Positions 33,529-39,848 of a stretch of 39,848 nt of DNA are shown piece after piece. Numbering within the stretch: the stretch's first letter is position 1; each line of letters starts with the position of its first letter. The notes under the pieces were generated by a model. It did no database searches, was not told the origin of the DNA, and was given only the letters and a program-made list of their open reading frames with translations. The translations under genes and the position numbers were made by a program. Source of the DNA: an uncultured Granulosicoccaceae bacterium (lineage in GTDB: Bacteria > Pseudomonadota > Gammaproteobacteria > Granulosicoccales > Granulosicoccaceae); contig CALHOI010000071.1 of assembly GCA_938035525.1 (NCBI GenBank), forward strand, positions 1-39,848, written 5' to 3'.

Positions 33529-35559
33529 CTATCGCGCCTTAAGCAAGTGCCGAAAATACAACCCATTAAGCTTGTGACGTATCGATGCACCAAGTTCTTT
33601 GCTTTCGCTCTCATCAAGTCGCTTAAAGCGCAGGGTGACCAAGTCTTGCCCTAACGTTTGTACAGCTGAGACTTCGGGTAGTGCAAGACTTGCCCGTTCT
33701 ATAAATTCATGTGGCGTTTCGGTTGACGCTCTTTCAATACCAAAACGCTTTAACAAGTTAGTGTAGCGAAACCAAAGGCGATCTTCCGCACTCATATTAA
33801 CGCCTCGGGCAAGCGGGAATCCCAGCACAACCAGGCACCAAAGCCCAGTTATCATCAATACCAGCACAGTAATTTGCCATAGTTTTAGGCGAGGTAAACC
33901 TAACTTTTCCCAAATACGGTATTGCGACTCGTTGTTAAAATCCACTACCAGCCTTTGCCAGTCGTGGTTCATTTCATCTATACCAAGCTTAATCCGTTTT
34001 AGCCAACCATTGCCGGCGCGCGCCATCATGGGCACCGGTTCCCCATCACCTAAGGCGGCTGCCATGTTGGTGTCAACTCGTGATGGTGCAACCGCCCCGG
34101 TCGGGTCAAATCTGACCCATTTGCCATTTAAAAAAGCTTCTGTCCAGGCGTGAGCATCTGATTGTCGAACAATCATATAGTTGCCGTTCATCTCGCCGCC
34201 CAGGTAACCCGTGACAACGCGCGACGGAATACCCGCTGCTCGCATTAACACCACAAACGCTGACGCGTAGTGTTCACAAAATCCATTGCGAGTAGAGAAT
34301 AAAAAATCATCCACCGGGTTATCACCGAGCAACGTAGGCTGCAGTGTGTAGTGAAAATTATTTTTATTAAAATGATCGAGTAATGCGTTAGCGTAATCTG
34401 TATTGGTTTTAGATTCGGCCCTGAGTTTGGTTGCAAAAGCGACGGCCTTGGGGTTGTTACCAGCAAGCTGAGTTAACGAGGCTTGCGGCCTGACCGGCGG
34501 CTTGAATGAGTCAGACAAAGACGATGTTTGTGAATAACGCGTAACCCGCGTAATGGATTTATCACTTTTTAGTTGCAGGTCGGTTGTCATCTGTGCCAAC
34601 ACACGACTGTCATTGGTATCTGCGGCTACTGACATGGGTAGCGAGGTTGGGTGATCGAGTGCGAAAAGCCATTTTTGATGGTTTGGCTGCATCATCACAG
34701 TATAGTGTGTCGTGTTGGGCTTGCCCGCTCCGGTGACGCGCACGCGCGCGGCACTTTCTTGTACCGTCCATCGTTGTCCATCAAAGTTACTCATTACCGG
34801 TCCGCGCCAGTAACGTTGATTCGTTGGGGGAGGAGCACCTTTAAATTCAACTCTAAAAGCAACTTCGTCAGAACGCGACAATGATCCAATTGAGCCCGGT
34901 GCCATCGAATCGGATAAGCCGGTTTTAGCAGTCGCGTCATCTGGTAATGACCACAAAGGACCGGGTAGACGGGGAAATACCACAAACAATAACGCGGCTA
35001 ATGGTGCGCCTTGCAACAGCAGTTTTCCCACCATGCGCAAATTGTTCTTGGTGCTGGGGGCATTGCTTGAATCGCGGATAACAGCCAGTGCGTTACCCAG
35101 AGCCAGAACGGCTGGCAAGGTTATCAATGCAGACAATATAGATTGCGAATAAAAATATTGTGTTAGTAACAGAAATCCAGCCAAGCACAACAACAATGTG
35201 GAGTCCGACGGTTTGCGCACTTCAGCAAATTTAGCGGAAACCAATATAAACAGAAATGCCACGCAAGGGTCTCTGCCCATAAAGTAGCCGTAGTGAGCAC
35301 GAACTAACACCGCACCGCCAAGGGCTATGGCCGACATACCAATAGGCGACAGTATAAAATGGCCCACGGCTGAAGCACGATGGTGGACCCAAAGCTTGAC
35401 AGCCACTATACCTGCACCAAGCATGCTGACCCAAATGGGCAAATGCATAACGTGTGGCAGCTGGGACAGCAGCAACAATGCCGAGAGAGCATATAAGGTT
35501 CGCTGGTCTAAGCGAATGGCGCTGTTGTCCATGTTCGGTTTGCGTTTAAACCACTTCAT
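33529..35559 (-). CDS. TgpA-like membrane transglutaminase (DUF3488/transglutaminase/DUF4129)
   Basis: 676 residues. An N-terminal membrane domain (about 20-200, five or six helices) is followed by a periplasmic transglutaminase-like domain. Its catalytic triad is C428 in NGFCEHYASAF, H470 in DAHAWTEAF and D485 in WVRFDPTGAV. One more helix (about 555-575) and a cytoplasmic DUF4129-type tail complete it. In Pseudomonas TgpA is essential, but the physiological substrate is not known to me. The start overlaps the DUF58 stop (ATGA), and the MoxR-DUF58-transglutaminase order is the classic operon. Confidence 0.92.
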   Translation of the reverse strand: MKWFKRKPNMDNSAIRLDQRTLYALSALLLLSQLPHVMHLPIWVSMLGAGIVAVKLWVHHRASAVGHFILSPIGMSAIALGGAVLVRAHYGYFMGRDPCVAFLFILVSAKFAEVRKPSDSTLLLCLAGFLLLTQYFYSQSILSALITLPAVLALGNALAVIRDSSNAPSTKNNLRMVGKLLLQGAPLAALLFVVFPRLPGPLWSLPDDATAKTGLSDSMAPGSIGSLSRSDEVAFRVEFKGAPPPTNQRYWRGPVMSNFDGQRWTVQESAARVRVTGAGKPNTTHYTVMMQPNHQKWLFALDHPTSLPMSVAADTNDSRVLAQMTTDLQLKSDKSITRVTRYSQTSSLSDSFKPPVRPQASLTQLAGNNPKAVAFATKLRAESKTNTDYANALLDHFNKNNFHYTLQPTLLGDNPVDDFLFSTRNGFCEHYASAFVVLMRAAGIPSRVVTGYLGGEMNGNYMIVRQSDAHAWTEAFLNGKWVRFDPTGAVAPSRVDTNMAAALGDGEPVPMMARAGNGWLKRIKLGIDEMNHDWQRLVVDFNNESQYRIWEKLGLPRLKLWQITVLVLMITGLWCLVVLGFPLARGVNMSAEDRLWFRYTNLLKRFGIERASTETPHEFIERASLALPEVSAVQTLGQDLVTLRFKRLDESESKELGASIRHKLNGLYFRHLLKAR

Positions 35560-36554
35560 GATGGCAAACCATAAGTGGCCAGTGCGACCAGGGCCCGTTC
35601 ATTATGTTTTGGTCCGGTACCCACATCCAGATGTGTGCCGGGTATGTCGAACGAATACTCGGTTTGTGAGCGTTCAGCCGCCTGTATCCACGCACTTAAT
35701 CGTGAAACCTGTTGTTCTATGTCGGTTAAGCCAGTGGCATTTAACGACAGATGCGTTTGGCCACCACTGTTTTCTTCTTCGAACGTTTTAACGTAAAGGC
35801 CCTGGCCGCGTGCTGCCGCCTTCCATGCGATGGACGACAAGGCGTCGCCAGGATTGTATTCGCGCAGGCCAGCTATTTCGCCTTGATTGGACTTGTGTGC
35901 GCTTTCGCCATCGGCATCAATGCTGTGTGCAGGTAGTGGCGGAGGCGAAACTTCGGGTTTTGGATAAACAGTGGCTTGCACGCCATTGTGAATGTAGCAC
36001 CACGTTCGCCACAGACCCAAAGGATAGGTGCTGGTAACCGTCACTCTGCCTAATGATCGTACACCTCGCCGGGTGGTGGCTTTGACAATGTTGGCACTTG
36101 CTGTTCCATGCGCGTTTATGTCTACAAGGTCGGATGCGTCAGTGGCTTTTATAGTGACACCAATGCGGTCCAAATCTGTTTGATTATGCATATTAACAAT
36201 GAAGCACACATTTTCACCGGCAAACGCATTATCGGTTTTTATTTGATTAAAACTTATGCCTGCAACATTACGATATGTGTGTAACAAAGATGCAGCAAAC
36301 AGGCCAGTCAATAAAAAGCATAAAGCATAGCCAAGGCTCAGCGCATAGTTAACCGAGGCAATAAGCATAACCAGCAACGAAAATAAAAACGCCAAGCCGC
36401 GACGGGTTGGTAGTATGTATATTCGTTGGTGTTCAATTTTTAACGGCAGCACGTCTTCAGGGCGCGTGCGGAACATGCGCTGTTTTAACGACGAATGGCC
36501 TGAAGACGAAGGGTCTGAAGACGAAGGGTCAGGAGATGTGACGGCTGTCGACAT
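35556..36554 (-). CDS. DUF58 membrane protein
   Basis: 332 residues. A Ser/Pro/Asp-rich start (with a near-perfect nucleotide repeat of GGGTCTGAAGACGAA at about 36500-36535) is followed by paired membrane helices (about 52-90). The DUF58 domain comes next, with GLREYNPGDALSSIAWKAAARGQGLYVKTFEEE. The family is always found beside MoxR ATPases. VWA-like folds have been proposed, but the function is open. It lies between moxR (27 bases upstream) and the transglutaminase gene (4-base overlap). Confidence 0.9.
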   Translation of the reverse strand: MSTAVTSPDPSSSDPSSSGHSSLKQRMFRTRPEDVLPLKIEHQRIYILPTRRGLAFLFSLLVMLIASVNYALSLGYALCFLLTGLFAASLLHTYRNVAGISFNQIKTDNAFAGENVCFIVNMHNQTDLDRIGVTIKATDASDLVDINAHGTASANIVKATTRRGVRSLGRVTVTSTYPLGLWRTWCYIHNGVQATVYPKPEVSPPPLPAHSIDADGESAHKSNQGEIAGLREYNPGDALSSIAWKAAARGQGLYVKTFEEENSGGQTHLSLNATGLTDIEQQVSRLSAWIQAAERSQTEYSFDIPGTHLDVGTGPKHNERALVALATYGLPS

Positions 36555-36581
36555 AACTGTAGACTGAAATTTTTAACTGTC

Positions 36582-37511
36582 TTAAGGCGATGGAACGCTG
36601 TTCAAAATATCCATTGCCGCCGCTTTGCCCGAGCTGACTCGACCGGTGAGCCTGTGTCCGGCAAGTGCGGGAAACGCCCGTTGCACATCATCTGGTAGTA
36701 CATGATCGCGACCGCCAATATAGGCAAGCGATTTACTTAAGCGAACCAGGCTTAAACCCGCGCGCGAGCTCAGCCCACTGTTACCCTCGCGAGAGCGTAA
36801 CAACAGCGCCTGAATATAATCGTAGATGGCATCCGATGCATGAGTGGCATCAGCCTCAAGGCACCATTGTTGTAACTGGGTTTTGTTAGCAACGGCTTGC
36901 AAATTATTAATGGATGCTCGCCTATCACCTGCCTGCATAAGCTGCCGCTCAGTTGCAGGATCGGGGTAACCCAACGATATACCAACTAAAAAGCGATCGA
37001 GTTGTGATTCGGGTAGCGGGTATGCACCCAATTGTTCAACCGGGTTTTGCGTGGCGATCACAAAAAATTCATCGGGCAACGGATAGGTTGCGCCATCAAC
37101 CGAGATCTGTCGTTCCTCCATTGCTTCAAGCAAGGCACTTTGTGCTTTGGGAGGCGCGCGGTTAATTTCATCGGCCAGCAGCACAGACGTGAATGCCGGC
37201 CCCTCGCGAAAATCAAATTGTTGTGTCTGATTATTAAAAACGGACACGCCAACAATGTCCGCAGGTAATAGATCACTGGTGAATTGCACTCGTTTCCAGT
37301 CAAGACCCATGCACACACCCAAAGCTTGCGCCAGTGTTGTTTTTCCCGTCCCGGGAACGTCTTCAATCAGTAAATGCCCCCTGGCCAGCATGCACGCCAC
37401 AGACATTTCCAGCTGATCGCGCTTGCCCAATAGTATGGTCTCGAGCGTCTCAAGCACGTCTGAGATCTGTTTCGCATGATCAATAGAGATTGGCTGTACA
37501 GAGTGGTTCAT
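36582..37511 (-). CDS. MoxR-family AAA+ ATPase
   Basis: 309 residues. Walker A is DVPGTGKTT (51-59). Walker B with sensor region is VLLADEINRAPPKAQSALLEAMEERQ. ATQNPVEQLGAYPLPESQLDRF follows, and the C-terminal lid holds RAGLSLVRLSKSLAYIGGRDHVLPDDV. MoxR proteins are chaperone-like ATPases that mature or assemble partner complexes, often with VWA proteins. It is the first gene of the three-gene operon. CobT-type VWA proteins also work with MoxR-related AAA+ subunits, but the CobT-like gene here is 25 kb away. Confidence 0.92.
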   Translation of the reverse strand: MNHSVQPISIDHAKQISDVLETLETILLGKRDQLEMSVACMLARGHLLIEDVPGTGKTTLAQALGVCMGLDWKRVQFTSDLLPADIVGVSVFNNQTQQFDFREGPAFTSVLLADEINRAPPKAQSALLEAMEERQISVDGATYPLPDEFFVIATQNPVEQLGAYPLPESQLDRFLVGISLGYPDPATERQLMQAGDRRASINNLQAVANKTQLQQWCLEADATHASDAIYDYIQALLLRSREGNSGLSSRAGLSLVRLSKSLAYIGGRDHVLPDDVQRAFPALAGHRLTGRVSSGKAAAMDILNSVPSP

Positions 37512-37826
37512 GGGTATTTTTGGCTACTTAAAGACACAGTCAGTTATCGGCCAATGTGCAGATTGCTAATGTGTCAAAAGAGTGGGAAGCAGGGCAGCTG
37601 GAAAGGTTGGACGCTAGATTGTGGGCGATTGCGCAAAACCTTGTGTCTTTAATTTATAGTTTGGACAGGTGACACTCATTGAGGGCTCGACTCAGGTTAA
37701 GCTTCAGCAAGCCGAAAACGGTTAATGAAGCCGAGCACAATTTGACACGCTTCTCAATTTGAAACGTCACGAAAATAGCCAGGATATGCCACGGATGTAT
37801 GCCCTGAGCGTACCGCGCGGGAATTT
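37512..37826. other. Intergenic region between moxR and the oxidase-like gene
   Basis: These 315 bases separate divergent genes. I see no convincing protein gene or RNA gene. AAGCCGA occurs twice near 37708 and 37731. TTTATAGT near 37654 is a possible -10 element but lacks a well-placed -35. GGGA lies about 5 bases before the ATG at 37827. Confidence 0.35.
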
Positions 37827-39848
37827 ATGAAATTATCAGTAACACGCCAATTCAGGTTGTCGGCGGTCATGATCATTGCCAGCATTGTGACGGCGAGCCT
37901 GTTAGTAAAAACCGGTTCAGTCAGCGCCCATGGAAATGCGCACTCAAGTAATCAACCAAGTAATCAACACCCAAACAGTGCAGCACCAGCCATCGCAGCA
38001 CTAGACAGTGCAACAGAACTAGAAGGTGATCTTGCCTTAGGGGTAACTGCGCCAGACGTTGTTAATTTTGTTGGTAATCCGATACCGGCTGATGTTGTCC
38101 GCGTGACCCCTGAGCCGCAAATGAATCCTGCTACTGGTGGTCGCTGGTCTGATGTTTACGACTGGCCTTTGGTTGCGATACATGCTGCGTTGCTGCCTAA
38201 CGGCAAAGTACTTGCCTGGGATGCAACACCCGACGACGCCGATGACGATCCTCACACCACAGATAACTACACAACGCGTGTCACCTTGTGGGACCCGGCC
38301 AGCAATACCCATGTTCCAACCAACAACGACACCGACACCGATTTGTTTTGCGCGGGATCAGCGCATCTTTGGGATGGCCGGATTTTATTTGCCGGTGGTG
38401 ATGGCGGGCGTGCTGGTGCTAACGGTCCTTTGGCCAATACCAATATTTATAACCCGGTCAGTAACACGTGGCACAGAACAGAAAACATGAATGCGCCTCG
38501 ATGGTATTCATCGGTTGCAGCATTATCGAATGGCGAAATGCTGACCTTGGGTGGAACGTACGATCCATCGCCACTGGCTGAAGTTTTTCAGTTTGATCAA
38601 ACCTGGCGGCCACTGGCAGGAAGCTTCCCAATTGAATTAACTGGCGACTACCAATGGCTTCAGCAAACACCCGAAGGTTCTGTTATCTCTTTCGGCCCGT
38701 CTGATCTGATACTGGACATTGATACCAATGAGTCGGGCAGCTACACACCAATAGCCGGCCGTGATGGTGTGGAAGACAGAGACTATGGCAGTTATGCCAT
38801 GTACGACGTTGGTAAAATTCTTGTCTCTGGTGGTGAGCAAGGTCTTAGCTCCGCCGTTATCATTGATACAGCAACGAAGCAAACGGTTGATACCAGTCCA
38901 ATGAATAATGGGCGGCGTCAGCATAACCTGACCATATTGGCAGATGGTTCGGTGTTGGCAACCGGTGGTAACAGTGATGGGGCTCGATTTTATAGTCCGA
39001 CTGCGCCGGTGTTTGTTCCTGAAATCTGGAACCCTGACACAGGTGTTTGGCGCGAAGTAAACACCATCCCTACAGACCGTCAGTATCATGCTATTGCTAT
39101 CTTATTGCCCGATGGTCAAGTGCTTTCCGCTGGTGGTGGTATATGCGGTGATTGTTATCGCTTGAATTATGAAGAGCGTAATGCTGAAATATATTCACCT
39201 CCCTATTTGTTTAATCAAGACGGTACGCTGGCTGCTCGGCCAGACTTGGGGTCAGTGCCCGCTGTGGCTGATTACGCAGAGTCATTTAATATAAGCGTGA
39301 ACCACACACTGAATATTGCGAAGGCGCATTTAATAAAATTAGGTTCAGTAACACATTCGGAAAATCAGGACCAACGCCTGGTGCCACTGGCATTCTCTCA
39401 GCAGGCATTAAGACTATCGCTAACCATGCCTGATTCACGCCATGTGGCACCGCCTGGGCATTATTTGCTTTACGTGGTTGATACCAACGGTGTGCCGTCA
39501 GTTGGAGCAATGTTAAAGCTGGGACAGCCACAAATAAATGCTAACGAAGTGGTTAACAGCACACTAGAGGTGAATGCATGGGACACTTACTTAACCCATG
39601 CGTCAACTGGTCAGAGTGTTGTACAACTCAATGCAAGTAACGGCACTTCGTTGTATGTTTCTGCACAAGCTCCGGTTAGATCTGCACAGCAGTCCGGTGT
39701 TTTGTGTCAAGCGCAGGTTGTGGGTAGCGCGGGTGCGCGTTGTGAAGTCAGTGTTCCTGCGGATACAACGCTGCATATCAGTGTTAACGGCTCGCTCAGA
39801 GGCGATTACAGCTTGTCCTACCGGAATACCGGTAATGCTACTGCTACT
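37827..39848 (+). CDS. Secreted galactose/glyoxal oxidase-like copper radical oxidase, C-terminus cut by window edge
   Basis: At least 674 residues, open at the edge. A signal peptide (MKLSVTRQFRLSAVMIIASI, cut near SAHG) is followed by a low-complexity Ser/Asn/Gln stretch. Kelch-type blades follow, then a DUF1929-like domain. The active-site set of fungal galactose oxidase has counterparts. C175 (FCAG) and Y227 (ARxY-type PRWYSS) would form the Cys-Tyr cofactor. Y420 and H421 (RQYHAIAILLPDG) and H510 (VTHSENQDQR) would bind copper, and CGDC follows as in the fungal enzyme. The stacking Trp position is Y245. A further domain after about residue 570 resembles a pre-peptidase beta-sandwich. It would oxidise alcohols or aldehydes outside the cell and make H2O2. 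Confidence 0.82.
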   Translation, partial: MKLSVTRQFRLSAVMIIASIVTASLLVKTGSVSAHGNAHSSNQPSNQHPNSAAPAIAALDSATELEGDLALGVTAPDVVNFVGNPIPADVVRVTPEPQMNPATGGRWSDVYDWPLVAIHAALLPNGKVLAWDATPDDADDDPHTTDNYTTRVTLWDPASNTHVPTNNDTDTDLFCAGSAHLWDGRILFAGGDGGRAGANGPLANTNIYNPVSNTWHRTENMNAPRWYSSVAALSNGEMLTLGGTYDPSPLAEVFQFDQTWRPLAGSFPIELTGDYQWLQQTPEGSVISFGPSDLILDIDTNESGSYTPIAGRDGVEDRDYGSYAMYDVGKILVSGGEQGLSSAVIIDTATKQTVDTSPMNNGRRQHNLTILADGSVLATGGNSDGARFYSPTAPVFVPEIWNPDTGVWREVNTIPTDRQYHAIAILLPDGQVLSAGGGICGDCYRLNYEERNAEIYSPPYLFNQDGTLAARPDLGSVPAVADYAESFNISVNHTLNIAKAHLIKLGSVTHSENQDQRLVPLAFSQQALRLSLTMPDSRHVAPPGHYLLYVVDTNGVPSVGAMLKLGQPQINANEVVNSTLEVNAWDTYLTHASTGQSVVQLNASNGTSLYVSAQAPVRSAQQSGVLCQAQVVGSAGARCEVSVPADTTLHISVNGSLRGDYSLSYRNTGNATAT

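Noticed and set aside
38037..39531. Several minus-strand frames of 70-150 codons
   Set aside because: All are antisense to the oxidase-like gene, whose active-site motifs fix the plus frame.
37827..39848. Possible PilY1 homologue (beta-propeller)
   Set aside because: The propeller has the copper-oxidase residues and a DUF1929-like domain, not the PilY1 calcium loop or beta-propeller signature, and it is 19 kb from the pilins.
1..39848. tRNA, rRNA, CRISPR array, insertion sequence or prophage
   Set aside because: No cloverleaf-like genes, regularly spaced repeats, transposase or integrase motifs were seen on either strand by reading; a tRNAscan or IS search was not possible.

Overview
The window reads as chromosome of a free-living gammaproteobacterium with roughly balanced base composition (judged by eye). 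Evidence: UbiA-type ubiquinone synthesis, a glutathione reductase with the usual Cys pair, a Pseudomonas-like minor pilin operon, a YbiT-type ABC-F protein of exactly the length I remember for E. coli, NudC, LysR and OmpA-family proteins. Acid-sugar enzymes and a secreted copper-radical-oxidase-like protein would fit a marine or polysaccharide-associated life, but that is inference. I see no tRNA, rRNA, CRISPR array, insertion sequence or prophage gene.

Layout. (1) 1-4288: a BenE-type transporter (cut by the window edge) and a phytanoyl-CoA dioxygenase-like gene on the minus strand. Divergent from them are a mandelate-racemase-type enzyme and a PfkB sugar kinase, with an operator-like palindrome in the divergent promoter. 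(2) 4367-6340: a DUF3179 exported protein and an OmpA-like protein, separated by a hairpin terminator. (3) 6719-13715: comF, then an unusual module of two large P-loop GTPases flanking a full CobT-like VWA protein, the second GTPase being translationally coupled to ubiA. (4) 13897-18431: gor, a leader carrying a perfect CRP/Vfr-type site and a hairpin, then fimT/U-pilV-pilW-pilX-pilE without pilY1. (5) 18444-23671: ybiT, a CAP-domain lipoprotein, a DMT exporter, dodecin and a MalY/PatB C-S lyase. (6) 23696-27760: a CoA-type Nudix hydrolase, then a tight minus-strand operon of nucleosidase, spore-photoproduct-lyase-like radical SAM protein, SDR, a 58-residue Cys-rich protein and a GNAT acetyltransferase; three of these genes are joined by ATGA overlaps. 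(7) 27837-31874: two YbjQ-domain proteins with an M48 protease, nudC, and a second enolase-superfamily dehydratase. (8) 31985-37511: an exported NTF2-fold protein divergent from a LysR regulator, then the MoxR-DUF58-transglutaminase operon. (9) 37827-end: a galactose/glyoxal-oxidase-like secreted protein with all five copper and cofactor residues, open at the window edge.

How the genes work together. The racemase-type enzyme and PfkB kinase look like the dehydration and phosphorylation steps of an acid-sugar pathway ending in 2-keto-3-deoxy sugar phosphate. The minor pilins prime type IV pili. The nucleosidase probably clears 5'-deoxyadenosine made by the radical SAM protein. The two most promising undescribed systems are the GTPase/CobT-like/GTPase module (7447-12831) and the SPL-like radical SAM operon (24455-27760).
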